NCBI RefSeq assembly: GCF_019222765.1
Contig: NZ_CP078145.1
Coordinates: forward strand, 5,704,001 to 5,768,000
DNA: 64,000 nucleotides
Direction of reading: 5' to 3'
From: Nocardia iowensis
GTDB taxonomy: Bacteria; Actinomycetota; Actinomycetes; Mycobacteriales; Mycobacteriaceae
The notes under the pieces were generated by a model. It was not told where the DNA came from, searched no databases, and was given only the letters and a program-made list of their open reading frames with translations. Shown one piece after another: positions 28,626 through 38,072 of this stretch (position 1 is its first letter; the number at the start of each line of letters is the position of its first letter). Both the position numbers and the translations under genes were made by a program.

Positions 28626-30350
28626 GTGACCGACTCCGTCGACGGCTCCGCGAGTGCCGCCTCCGTCCGCTGGGACGATCGGCTGCGGCTGTTCTCCTTC
28701 GCCACCGCCGAGCGCCGCGCCGACTATCTGTGGGTGCTGCGCGCCTTCGACAGCGCGCGGGCGGCGTATGTAGTGCTGCTGCACGCCGACGATGTGGCGG
28801 AGTGGATCGAACGCAACGGCCATCGCCCGCGCACGCCTGACCTGCTGGACCTGGCAGAGCCACCGCAGGCACCGGCGGCTGACGTCGAGAGCCAGCAACA
28901 TATAGAGGACAACATGTCAGCGGACAAACCGCCCGCCGACGACGGTCCCGCGAGCGCCGCGGCCTGGTCCACCGAACACGGCGGCCGTCCGAACGCACCC
29001 CGGCTCACCGCCGCCGAGATCGGCCCGCTGCTCGATCAACTGCATCAATGGGGCGTGCTCGAGCGCAGCTACGACGGAACGCGCGCCGCCACCCTGGCCG
29101 AATATCGCAACCGGCACTTCGTCTACCAGTTCTCCCAAGCCGGGTTCCAGGCTTACCGCGCGGTCGCGGGCGTGCTCAACGCCCGGCTCGACGAGGCATC
29201 GCTGTCGCGGCTGGTGCTGCCGGAGTTGCTGGCCGACCTGCACACCCTCGCCGCGGCCAACCGCGACGGCGATGCCGAACGGGTCTACCGCACGCTGCGC
29301 CGCCTCGACGCCGCATTGACGGACATGGCCGCCCGCGCCGCCCACTTCTACCTCTCGCTCGGCGACCTGGTGCGGACCACCGAGATCACCCCGGAATCCT
29401 TTCTGGCGCACAAGGACGCGCTGCTCGCGCACATGCGGGAGTTCAGCCTCGACCTGGCCAGGTTCACCCCACGGCTGGCCGGTGCGATCGCCGAGATCGA
29501 GGAGACCGGCGTCGACGAACTGATCGAACGCGCCGCCGGGTGCGATGAGCGGGTGCTGCTCAGTTTCGCGGAGCGGCAGGCGGATTGGCAGGCGCGCTGG
29601 GACGGGTTGCGGACCTGGTTCGTCGCGTCCGGCAGCGGCGAGACCGCGGGGACGACCGAGGCGGAACGGCTGCGCGAGGCCACCATGAGCGCCATCGCCG
29701 CCGTGCTTTCGCTGCTGCGCCGGGTCACCGAGACCCGGCGCGGCGGGGTGAGCAGGGAGTCGGCGCTGCGCCACCTGGCGGGCTGGTTCACCGCCGCGCC
29801 GACCGCGGACAGCGCGCATGCCCTCTTCGACGCGGTGTTCGGCCTCGGCCGGCCGCGGCACCTGGCGATGGAGCATCCCGACGCGGATCTCATTCCGGCG
29901 CAGCGTTCCTGGTGGGAGGCGCCGCCATTGGAGATCTCCCGCACGCTGGCCGAGACCGGGCGGCCGCCGTCGGCCGGGGCGCCCGCCCGAATCCATCGCA
30001 ACGACGCGGGGATTCGGCGGTTGCGTGAGGCGCAGTTGGCTGCGCAGCGGGCGCGCGCCGAGGCGGCAAAGTCCCTGGCCGCCGCCGATGTGCACGACCG
30101 GGTGCTCGACGAACGGGAGACCGAGGTGCTGTTGCGGCTGCTGGACGCGGCCTCCACGGCGTGGGTGCCGGTGAGCGGCCGGGTCGCCGGGACCACCGGA
30201 TCCGACAGCGGGGTCACCCTGACCGTCTCGGAGCACGACGGTTCGACGGTGGTGCAGACCGCGCACGGGCTGCTGCACCTGAACAACCGCAGGCTCGAGG
30301 TACGCCAGACGACCAAGACCCGGCCGCGTGGCAATGGCGGCCGCCCATGA
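28626..30350 (+). CDS. jetA: Wadjet type II JetA (TIGR02677/DUF2397), kleisin-like subunit
   Basis: 574-residue protein of the TIGR02677 family, the kleisin subunit of type II Wadjet SMC complexes that remove plasmids. The N-terminal RLFSFATAERRADYLWVLRAF is the family hallmark; a long helical middle and a C-terminal segment with PARIHRNDAGIRRLREAQL follow. A Thr/Pro/Ala-rich insertion lies at about 80-125. GTG 28626 is chosen over upstream codons, which lack coding character and sit behind a plausible promoter. The stop overlaps the jetB start by four bases (ATGA). Confidence 0.88.
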   Translation: MTDSVDGSASAASVRWDDRLRLFSFATAERRADYLWVLRAFDSARAAYVVLLHADDVAEWIERNGHRPRTPDLLDLAEPPQAPAADVESQQHIEDNMSADKPPADDGPASAAAWSTEHGGRPNAPRLTAAEIGPLLDQLHQWGVLERSYDGTRAATLAEYRNRHFVYQFSQAGFQAYRAVAGVLNARLDEASLSRLVLPELLADLHTLAAANRDGDAERVYRTLRRLDAALTDMAARAAHFYLSLGDLVRTTEITPESFLAHKDALLAHMREFSLDLARFTPRLAGAIAEIEETGVDELIERAAGCDERVLLSFAERQADWQARWDGLRTWFVASGSGETAGTTEAERLREATMSAIAAVLSLLRRVTETRRGGVSRESALRHLAGWFTAAPTADSAHALFDAVFGLGRPRHLAMEHPDADLIPAQRSWWEAPPLEISRTLAETGRPPSAGAPARIHRNDAGIRRLREAQLAAQRARAEAAKSLAAADVHDRVLDERETEVLLRLLDAASTAWVPVSGRVAGTTGSDSGVTLTVSEHDGSTVVQTAHGLLHLNNRRLEVRQTTKTRPRGNGGRP

Positions 30351-31774
30351 TGCACGGCCGCAAGATCGACTCTCTCGCGCTGGACAACTATCAGCGCGCC
30401 GCCCGGGTCGTCCTCGCCAACCACCTGGTCACCAGGACCTATCCGGATCGGATCGCGCTGCCGCTGATCCGCCGATGGGCCACCGAATTACGGGAGGACC
30501 TGGTCGAGCTGTTCGGTTACCGGCTCGAGGTCACCGAAACCACCGCGCGGGTGTTCCCGATCATCGACCGGTTGGATGCGGGCAAGCCTGCCCGCACGCC
30601 CGCCGACCGACTCTTCGATCGTCGACGCTACGCCTACCTCGCGCTCTGCATCGCCGCGCTCGGCCGGGCGGGCGACCAGATCACGTTGTCGGAGTTGGCC
30701 GATCAGGTCGCGGCCTACGCGGGCCGGGTGGACGGACTGGAACTGTCCACCGATCGCGCGGCCGACCGGGACGCCTTCGTCGACGCGGTCGGCTGGCTGA
30801 CCCACCGCGGCGCGCTCACCCTGGCCGACGGCGACGCGGGCGGCTGGGCCAGCGATCCCGAGGCGGGCGAGGCGCTCTACGACATCGACCGGCCCGTGGT
30901 GTTCGCGTTGTTCCGGCCACCACGCGCGCTGCAACACCTGCACAGCGTGCGCGGGCTGCTCACCGAAGAAGCCTCGGCCGCAACCGGTCCCGCGCACGCG
31001 CCGACCGCCGCCGACCTGGCCAGGCGGGTGCGCCGAGCACTGGTGGAGCGGCCCGTGGTGTACCTCGCGGACCTGACGCCGGAAGAACGGCCGGTGCTCG
31101 GACAGGATCGGATCGTCGCCGATGTCGAGCTGTTCACCGGGCTGCGGGCCGAACGCCGGGCGGAGGGGGTCGCGCTGATCGACACGTCCGGGCGGTTGTC
31201 GGACATCCGTTTCCCGAGCACCGGCACGCTGGCACAGGTAGGGCTGCTGCTGGCCGGTGAGATCGCCGACCGGGTGCTCGATATCGACAACCCGGTGCCG
31301 CGCAGGCCGGGGGCGCCGGAGGCGGGCGCGGCGCTGGCGGCGCAATTGGACGGCGCGATCCCGGAATCGACGGTGTTCGCACCGCTTGCCGAGCTCCGGG
31401 CACTCGATGACTTTCCGGCACAGTCAGATTCGGCTTCCGACGGCGACACCGACGAGGCGGAGCCGGTCGAGGCGACGTATCCGCTCGTCGACTCCGCCTG
31501 GGTGCGCGAGACCGTGCAGGCGCTCACCGATCGGTACGGCGCCACCTTCGCCGCCCAGTGGCAGGCCGATGTGCCCGGCCTGACCACCGAGGTGGTGGCG
31601 CTGCTGGAGCGGCTGCGCCTGGTGCAGGCGGTCGACGACGGGCTGCTGGTGCTGCCCGCCCTCGCTCGCTATCGCGGCGCCGTCGTTACGGTCCGCGCCA
31701 AGCGCACCGAGGAACTGTTCGTCACCGCAGCCGACACCTATGGGTCCGACAGCACTGGCACGGAAGGAAACTGA
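30347..31774 (+). CDS. jetB: Wadjet type II JetB (TIGR02678/DUF2398), KITE-like subunit
   Basis: 475-residue TIGR02678 protein, the winged-helix (KITE-type) subunit that bridges the SMC and kleisin in Wadjet. Family start ALDNYQRAARVVLANHLVTRTYP...LPLIRRWATELREDLVELFGYRLEV, then winged-helix segments with FDRRRYAYLALCIAALGRAGDQITLSELA. The C-terminal third contains an acidic linker (about 365-385). The start overlaps the jetA stop (ATGA); the jetC ATG follows four bases after the stop. Tight coupling supports a three-protein complex. Confidence 0.9.
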   Translation: MMHGRKIDSLALDNYQRAARVVLANHLVTRTYPDRIALPLIRRWATELREDLVELFGYRLEVTETTARVFPIIDRLDAGKPARTPADRLFDRRRYAYLALCIAALGRAGDQITLSELADQVAAYAGRVDGLELSTDRAADRDAFVDAVGWLTHRGALTLADGDAGGWASDPEAGEALYDIDRPVVFALFRPPRALQHLHSVRGLLTEEASAATGPAHAPTAADLARRVRRALVERPVVYLADLTPEERPVLGQDRIVADVELFTGLRAERRAEGVALIDTSGRLSDIRFPSTGTLAQVGLLLAGEIADRVLDIDNPVPRRPGAPEAGAALAAQLDGAIPESTVFAPLAELRALDDFPAQSDSASDGDTDEAEPVEATYPLVDSAWVRETVQALTDRYGATFAAQWQADVPGLTTEVVALLERLRLVQAVDDGLLVLPALARYRGAVVTVRAKRTEELFVTAADTYGSDSTGTEGN

Positions 31775-31778
31775 GGCG

Positions 31779-34700
31779 ATGTCGCTCATCCACGGCGGAG
31801 TGCGGTTCATTCCGACCCGCGCCGGAATCGTCAACCTGTGGGACTACCGCGACCAGGAATTCTGCTTCGCGGACGGCAGATTGGTGCTGCGCGGCCCCAA
31901 CGGGTCCGGCAAGACCAAGGCACTCGAGGTGCTGTTCCCGTTCGTGCTGGACGGGCGGATCGAGCCGCGCCGGCTCAACCCGTTCGCCGGTGAGGAACGC
32001 ACGATGAAGTCGAACCTGTTGTACCGCAAGCAGGAATCGGCCTACTCCTATGTCTGGATGGAGTTCGCGCGCGGCCAGTGGGACGACCCCGAGGCGGTGA
32101 CCGTCGGCATCGGCATGCGGGCCACCCGGTCCTCGGACAAGGTGACCCGCTGGTACTTCGTGGCCGACGGCCGGGTGGGCGTCGACTTCTCGCTCATCGG
32201 GGCGGACGACCGGCCGTTCACCCGCAAGCAGCTGGCCGAGCAGATCGGCACCGATGCCATCGTGGATCGCCCGGTCGAATACCGGAACGCCATCGACGCC
32301 AGGATGTTCGGGCTCGGCACCCAGCGCTACGACCAGCTGATCAACCTGATTCTCACGCTGCGCCGCCCGCAGTTGGCGAAAAACCTGGACCCGCGCGGTC
32401 TTTCGCAAGCACTCACCGACGGCCTGCGTCCCCTCGACGAGCAGCTGATCCTCGACGCGGCCCGGTCCTTCAGCGATATGGAGGAGGTTGGGCGCACGCT
32501 CGAGGGCTTGGTGCACGCCGACAGCGCCACCCGAACCTTCGTCGACGTCTATCGCAAATATCTTGCGGTGCAGGCTAAAACCGATGTCGACCAGCTGCGC
32601 ACCAGGCTGGACGCGGTCACCCACGCGAGCACCGCGCTGTTCGCCGCGACCGCACTGCGCGAGCGCCGGGAAGCCGAACGCGCCACCGCCGAGGCGCGCG
32701 CCGAGGACGCCGACCGCGCCTACGAGCAGGCGCTCGGCGACCGGGAGAACCTGCAACGCTCCAGCGCCTACGAAGGCAAACAGCAGCTAGACGATCTGGC
32801 CGACGCGGTCCGTCGCCTGGAGACCTCCGCGGGCGTGCACCGCGACAAGGCCATGAAGGCCAGGCAGACGCTCGATCAGCGGGCGCAGGAGGCGGAGCGG
32901 GCGCGTACCGGGGTGCGGACGGCCGCCGCGGCACTGGCCCGCGGCGAGGACGAATTGCGGTCCGCCGCCGAGGAAGCCGGAATCAACTGGACGGCGCTGT
33001 CCGAGACCGCCCGCGCCGAACAGCTCACCGCGACGGTGCGCGGGCATGCCGAGGAACGCGACGCCGACGTGCGCGCGGTGCGGCAGGCCCTTGGCGTCAT
33101 GGAGACCGCGGCGGCCGAACGCACCAGGGCCGAACGGCTCGCCGAACGCGCCCGCGAGTTGAGTGAGGCGGCCGCCGCCGAGGTCGCGCACGCCGAAGCG
33201 GCGGTGGTGCTGGCCCGCACCGAAGCCGCGGGCGCACTGCGCAGTTGGTGGGACGAGCACCGCGAGGTCTACTCCTCCATTCGAGACGGACTGTTCGAAG
33301 CGCTGGATACCGCGCTCGCCCAAGCAGGTTCGGAGGAAGCGACCGTTGCGGAGGTGCTGGCCGAGCGCACCGAGCCGCTGCTGGACGAAATTCGCAACCG
33401 TCGCCAGGAAGCCCGTGGGCGAGCGGCGACGGCGGCCGAACAGATCGCCGAGCTGACCGCCGAACGTGACCGGGTGGCCGCCCAGAGCGACGACGCGCCA
33501 CCGCCTTTCGCCGCACGCACGCGGCAGTCGGACGACCGGCCCGGCGCCCCGCTGTGGCGCCTGGTCCGCTTCGCCGACGACGTGACACCGGAGGCGGCCG
33601 CCGGTATCGAGGCCGCGCTGCACGCCGCCGATCTGCTCGACGGCTGGGTCTGCGCGGAACCGCCGTCGACATACGACTCGGACCAATTCCTCGTCCCGCT
33701 GCCCGCGAAGGAACGGCCGAAGGGCCGCACGCTCGCCGATGTCCTTGTTGTCGAGGAGGATTCGGATGAGCTCACGGTGCCGCGACAGACGGTCGCCGAC
33801 GTACTGGCCTCCATTGCCCTGCACGAGGGCAAGGGTGATCCGGCGGCCGGAATCGCGGTCAGCACCGCGGGCGGCTTCCGGCAGGGCGTCCAGGTGGGCA
33901 GGCACCACAAGGACGACGCCGAGTTCATCGGCGCCACCGCCCGTGCGCGCCGCCGTGAACTCCGGCTGACCGAACTGGCCGCCGCGCTCGAAGCGGCGAC
34001 CGAAACCCATCGGGTGGCACAGAACGAGGAGGCGGCCGCCACCGCCGAGCTCGCCCGAATCTCGGCCGCCGCCAAGGCCTTGCCGCGCGCGACAGCGGTC
34101 AGCGCCGCATTGCGCGCGGTCTCGGAGACGGCGGGCATGATGCGTTCGCGCACCGAGGCCGCCGCGCAGGCCGAGCGCGATCTCGATCAGGCGGTCGCCG
34201 AGGTAACGTCGGTCGAGAAGAAGCTGCGCGCGGCCGCAACGAAACATCGGACCCCGCGCGATCCCCGTGAACTCGACGCGTTGGCCGCGGCCATCCGGCA
34301 TTTCGAGAACACCGGCACCGGCCTGCTGCGATTGCGCACCGAACACGACCGGGAGCGCGAACGCGAACGCGAGGGCAGCGACCGCTACGACGAGGCCAAG
34401 GACCTGGCCGAAGCGTTCGCCGAGGAAGCCGAGGCGGCCGAGTCCGGCTATCAGGAGCAGCTGCGCAAACTCGAAACCCTGCGCGAGGCACTGGGTGCGG
34501 GCGCCGCTGACATCGATCAGGAACTCGACCGAGCGCGCGCGAAGATCGAGGCGACCAAGGCCGAACAGAAGGCCGCACGCAAGGCCGCCAACGAGGCGAT
34601 CGAGGCCATCGGCGACGCCGAAGCCGCCTACCGCACCGCACACGAATCCCTGGGCACCGCACTCACCGAGGTGCTTGCCGACGTGAAAGCCCTTGCCCCG

Positions 34701-35963
34701 TACGCCCGGCCGGACCTGCTCCGGCTACTCGGCGCCTCGACCGAGGGCCGCTGGCCCAGCAGCGAGGCCGCCTGGTCGACCCCCGAACAGCTGTTGTACC
34801 GGATCGCCAAGGCCGGACCGGACGCCGAACCGCGGGTACTGCCCGAGGAGGTCGCCGAACTGTTCGAAAGCCTCAGCACCGCAACGGCTTCGGTGCGGGC
34901 CAGTGAGGCGACCCGCAAGTCCACCCGCAGCGCGGTGACCGCGGCGCTGCAGGAGTTCGATGCCGCCCTCGCCGGGTCGGGGCGCGACTACCGGTTGCAG
35001 TGGGACGCCGCCGACGGGCTGACCGTCGTGCAGGTCCAGGACGATGACGGCATGTCGGCGCTCGCCGATTTCGCCGCCCGCATCGACAGCGCCCGCAAGG
35101 ATCAGGAGCTGCTGCTCACCGACGCGGAGCGGCGCATCCTGGAGGACGCACTGCTGACCGGGCTCGCCCAGCAGATCTACGAACGCACCAGCGACGCACG
35201 CGATCTCATCGCCCGGATGGGTGCGGAGATGAAGCAGCGGCGGATGTCCTCCGGCAACACCATCGGCGTGCACTGGGTGCTGGCCGACACGCTCTCCGAC
35301 CCGGCTCGGGCCATGTGCAAGCTGCTCGACCGGGACGCGTCGGCGCTGGGCGCGGACGAACTCGCGACCATCCGTGCGCATTTCGCGTCCGAGATCCGGG
35401 CGGCCCGGGCCGCGCACCCGGAACGCTCCTACCCCGAAATTCTCGCGGCTACCCTGGATTACCGCACCTGGCGGGTGTTCTCGTTCACCCTGATCTCAGC
35501 CGACGGAAGCGAGGACAAGCTCACCGTGGCCAGGCACAGCGCGCTGTCCGGAGGCGAGCAGTCGGTGTCGCTGCACCTGCCGCTGTTCGCGGCCGCGCAC
35601 GTGATGCTCGATTCGGCCGACCCGCAGGCGCCGCGCCTGCTCGCCCTAGACGAGGCGTTCGCCGGTGTCGACGACAACGGCCGCAGCGAATTGCTCGGGC
35701 TCAGTGTGCAATTCGATCTCGACCTGTTCATGACCGGCTACGATCTGTGGATCACCTACCCGCACGTGCCCGGCTGCGCACACTACGACCTGGCGCACGC
35801 CGCCGCCGAGAACACCGTCAGCGCAACGCTTCTGGTCTGGGATAGCGGCGACCTGCTCGCCGAACACGACGGCACCGACCTGACCGCTGCCCTCGGCTCG
35901 CCCAACCGCCGCCGCGTCCCGACGACCATCGAAGGCGGGATCGAGCTGACGCCGATCGGTTAG
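31779..35963 (+). CDS. jetC: Wadjet type II JetC (TIGR02680), SMC-like ATPase
   Basis: 1394-residue SMC/SbcC-like ATPase. The N-terminal half-site has RAGIVNLWDY and Walker A RGPNGSGKTK (Lys45); the C-terminal half has the ABC signature LSGGEQ (1256-1261) and Walker B LLALDEAFAGVDD (Asp1291-Glu1292). Between them are two long Ala/Glu/Arg-rich coiled-coil arms around a hinge-like segment at about 620-690. The length is normal for the family. It should form the loop-extruding motor with JetA and JetB. No jetD (TIGR02679/DUF2399) nuclease follows: the stop overlaps the stop of a convergent TetR gene (TTAG). Confidence 0.93.
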   Translation: MSLIHGGVRFIPTRAGIVNLWDYRDQEFCFADGRLVLRGPNGSGKTKALEVLFPFVLDGRIEPRRLNPFAGEERTMKSNLLYRKQESAYSYVWMEFARGQWDDPEAVTVGIGMRATRSSDKVTRWYFVADGRVGVDFSLIGADDRPFTRKQLAEQIGTDAIVDRPVEYRNAIDARMFGLGTQRYDQLINLILTLRRPQLAKNLDPRGLSQALTDGLRPLDEQLILDAARSFSDMEEVGRTLEGLVHADSATRTFVDVYRKYLAVQAKTDVDQLRTRLDAVTHASTALFAATALRERREAERATAEARAEDADRAYEQALGDRENLQRSSAYEGKQQLDDLADAVRRLETSAGVHRDKAMKARQTLDQRAQEAERARTGVRTAAAALARGEDELRSAAEEAGINWTALSETARAEQLTATVRGHAEERDADVRAVRQALGVMETAAAERTRAERLAERARELSEAAAAEVAHAEAAVVLARTEAAGALRSWWDEHREVYSSIRDGLFEALDTALAQAGSEEATVAEVLAERTEPLLDEIRNRRQEARGRAATAAEQIAELTAERDRVAAQSDDAPPPFAARTRQSDDRPGAPLWRLVRFADDVTPEAAAGIEAALHAADLLDGWVCAEPPSTYDSDQFLVPLPAKERPKGRTLADVLVVEEDSDELTVPRQTVADVLASIALHEGKGDPAAGIAVSTAGGFRQGVQVGRHHKDDAEFIGATARARRRELRLTELAAALEAATETHRVAQNEEAAATAELARISAAAKALPRATAVSAALRAVSETAGMMRSRTEAAAQAERDLDQAVAEVTSVEKKLRAAATKHRTPRDPRELDALAAAIRHFENTGTGLLRLRTEHDREREREREGSDRYDEAKDLAEAFAEEAEAAESGYQEQLRKLETLREALGAGAADIDQELDRARAKIEATKAEQKAARKAANEAIEAIGDAEAAYRTAHESLGTALTEVLADVKALAPYARPDLLRLLGASTEGRWPSSEAAWSTPEQLLYRIAKAGPDAEPRVLPEEVAELFESLSTATASVRASEATRKSTRSAVTAALQEFDAALAGSGRDYRLQWDAADGLTVVQVQDDDGMSALADFAARIDSARKDQELLLTDAERRILEDALLTGLAQQIYERTSDARDLIARMGAEMKQRRMSSGNTIGVHWVLADTLSDPARAMCKLLDRDASALGADELATIRAHFASEIRAARAAHPERSYPEILAATLDYRTWRVFSFTLISADGSEDKLTVARHSALSGGEQSVSLHLPLFAAAHVMLDSADPQAPRLLALDEAFAGVDDNGRSELLGLSVQFDLDLFMTGYDLWITYPHVPGCAHYDLAHAAAENTVSATLLVWDSGDLLAEHDGTDLTAALGSPNRRRVPTTIEGGIELTPIG

Positions 35964-36550
35964 ACGCGGATGGCGAGGGCGCCCGCGGCGGCGCGGGTGA
36001 GCTGGGCGGTGACGCGGTCGGCCGACCAGTGCTGGTGCACGGTGAGGTCGTAGACGACCCGTTCATCGAAGATGGTGATCCACATCAGCACCGCGAAGGT
36101 GCGATCGCTCAGTGCCGTCTTGCCTTGCCGGACAAGCGCATCCAGTACTTCGGCGAGGATGTCGTGCAGCGCGGTGATCGAGGTGTCGCCCGCGGCGAGC
36201 CGTTCGATGAAGCCCTTGTGGCTGCGGATGTAGCGGACCGCGGGACCCCACTGCCGCGCCTGCTCGACCCAGGTGCGGCAGAACCGGTGGAACCGCTCGA
36301 CCGGGTCGGTGGTCGGGTCGATCGCGCCGAGCGCCTCCAGCAGTTGTTCGATCGCGCGGCGATGGAACGCCTGCATCGCGTCCTGCGGTGTCGGGAAGTG
36401 CCGGTACGCGGTGGCGACACCGACACCGGCCGCGCCGGCCAATTCGGGGATCGAGAACCCGACCCTGCCCTCGTCCAGCAGGTTGCCGATCGCGTCGACC
36501 AGCACCGTTCTACTGCGCTGGGCATCGCTTCGGGTGTTCACCGTTGGCAC
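35960..36550 (-). CDS. TetR family repressor of the adjacent MFS gene
   Basis: 196-residue TetR protein with helix-turn-helix GFSIPELAGAAGVGVATAYRHFPTPQDAM at about 31-60. The ligand domain is of the common TetR C-terminal type. It is divergent from an MFS transporter, and two near-identical GAGAAGATCTTCTC-type palindromes lie between them, so it very probably represses the transporter and itself. Its stop overlaps the convergent jetC stop by three bases. Confidence 0.9.
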   Translation of the reverse strand: MPTVNTRSDAQRSRTVLVDAIGNLLDEGRVGFSIPELAGAAGVGVATAYRHFPTPQDAMQAFHRRAIEQLLEALGAIDPTTDPVERFHRFCRTWVEQARQWGPAVRYIRSHKGFIERLAAGDTSITALHDILAEVLDALVRQGKTALSDRTFAVLMWITIFDERVVYDLTVHQHWSADRVTAQLTRAAAGALAIRV

Positions 36551-36612
36551 GACTCCATCCTGCCCGTTGTACAGCGGGTATTGCCGTCCATCCAGATCGA
36601 CACGCTTGAGTA

Positions 36613-36660
36613 GAGAAGATCTTCTCAGTTTGCTACCTTATCAACCGAGAAGATCTCCTC
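36613..36660. promoter_or_regulatory. twin TetR operators
   Basis: GAGAAGATCTTCTC (36613-36626) is a perfect 14-bp dyad; GAGAAGATCTCCTC (36647-36660) repeats it with one change, 34 bases further on. They lie between the divergent TetR and MFS genes, the second directly upstream of the MFS ribosome site GGGAGG. Confidence 0.8.
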
Positions 36661-36674
36661 ACTTGGGAGGGTGG

Positions 36675-37844
36675 ATGCGCTCAGCTGCTCCCGGCATGTT
36701 GCTCGTGCTGATCATGGCTCAGCCCAACATGGCGACCGGCATGATGCCGTACTACCGCCATGCCTGGGACCTGGCGCCGCTGCTGATCACCGTCATCTTC
36801 GCCGCGTACCTGTTCGCGCTGACGCCGACCCTCTCGTTCATCGGCACCCCGCCCGCGCGCGCGGCCTGGTGGTGGCGGATCGGACTTGGCAGCGCCTGCG
36901 GCATCGGCGCGGACATCGCGATGAGTCTGGCCGATTCCGCGGGGCCCGCCTGCGTGGCGCGGGTGCTGGCGGGACTCTCGGTCGGACTGGTCACCGGGTC
37001 GCTGGCCGGGCTGATCCTGGAGCGGTCCGGCGAAGGGGGCCGGACCGCGATGGCCACCGCGACCGTGCTCGGTTCGGCACTCGGCACCCTCGCGGCCGCG
37101 TGGGTCGCTCAGTATCTTCCCGCGCCGGGTGTCACGGTCTATCTCGGTCATGCGGTGTTGCTCGGTGTCGTCGCGGTGGTCGTGCTGCTCGATCGAGCCG
37201 TGCGGGATCGGGTTTCGGTCGGCACACACCGACCGGCGCAGCCGCCGACCGAAACCGCGATCGCGGGGTACCTCAACGGAATTGCCGCGTGGGTGTCGGC
37301 CGGGCTGGTGGTGGCGCTGCTGCCGAGCTACGGAGCCGAACTGCTCGACACGACGAGCCTGCCGTTGCTGGCGCTGCCGGTCACGCTGTATCTCGTCAGC
37401 GCCTGGGTCGTCCAGCGCGCGGTGCCGCCGGGCACCTTGCCCGCCGAACCGATCCTCGGTCAGCTGACGATCATCGTCGGTCTCGCGCTGGCCGCGACCG
37501 TGGCCGCGGTGCCGAGCCTCGCGGTGCTGTTGACCGGCGCGGTGGTCGCGGGGTGCGGGCAGGGTATCGCCTATCGCACCGGACTGCGCATCGTCAGCGC
37601 GGCGACTCCGCCCGATCAGCACGCGCGGGTGGCGTCGCGCTACGCCGCCGTCGCGTATCTCTGTGCGGCCGTCGCGACCATCGGCTTCGGTGTCGTCGCC
37701 ACCCTCGGCACGATGCAGGACGCCGTCATCGCCGCCGCGCTGGTGCTGCTCGCGGTCGCGGCGGCCACCGTTCTCGTCCGCAGACGTGCAGTGCCGCACG
37801 CCATTACCGCCACACCCACCGCAGTAACCAAGACAACCGCATAG
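36675..37844 (+). CDS. MFS transporter
   Basis: 389-residue major facilitator with about 11-12 hydrophobic segments. The first loop carries the family-like YRHAWDLAPLLITVIFAAYLFALTPTL, and a basic loop follows RDRVSVGTHR at mid-protein. The C-terminal tail is Thr-rich. ATG 36675 has GGGAGG five bases upstream. Divergent regulation by the neighbouring TetR suggests efflux of a toxic compound; the substrate is unknown. Confidence 0.85.
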   Translation: MRSAAPGMLLVLIMAQPNMATGMMPYYRHAWDLAPLLITVIFAAYLFALTPTLSFIGTPPARAAWWWRIGLGSACGIGADIAMSLADSAGPACVARVLAGLSVGLVTGSLAGLILERSGEGGRTAMATATVLGSALGTLAAAWVAQYLPAPGVTVYLGHAVLLGVVAVVVLLDRAVRDRVSVGTHRPAQPPTETAIAGYLNGIAAWVSAGLVVALLPSYGAELLDTTSLPLLALPVTLYLVSAWVVQRAVPPGTLPAEPILGQLTIIVGLALAATVAAVPSLAVLLTGAVVAGCGQGIAYRTGLRIVSAATPPDQHARVASRYAAVAYLCAAVATIGFGVVATLGTMQDAVIAAALVLLAVAAATVLVRRRAVPHAITATPTAVTKTTA

Positions 37845-38008
37845 CCGGATATTCGTCACCGAATTTTCCGCCGACCACTCGATTCAGCGCAGCGGACCGC
37901 TGCGCATTTCGACGTTGCCGAACTACTTGATAAACAATCATTTTCACGGACCGGGCGAAACAGACACGTTACCTGAGTTCACCAGAACACAAAGGACGGC
38001 TGATTTAC

Positions 38009-38044
38009 TGAATTACAACCACCGAGAAGTACCGGTGTAATTCA
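38009..38044 (+). promoter_or_regulatory. 36-base inverted repeat upstream of permease operon
   Basis: TGAATTACA (38009-38017) and TGTAATTCA (38036-38044) are perfect 9-bp arms 28 bases before the permease ATG, within an AT-rich 228-base gap (37845-38072) that otherwise shows no gene. It could be an operator or an RNA hairpin that controls the five-gene operon. Confidence 0.5.
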
Positions 38045-38072
38045 TATTTCGCACAGCGAACGGACCGTTGAC

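Noticed and set aside
35960..36550. Considered whether this gene could be a diverged jetD.
   Set aside because: It is on the opposite strand, only 196 residues and has a clear TetR helix-turn-helix with paired operators next door.
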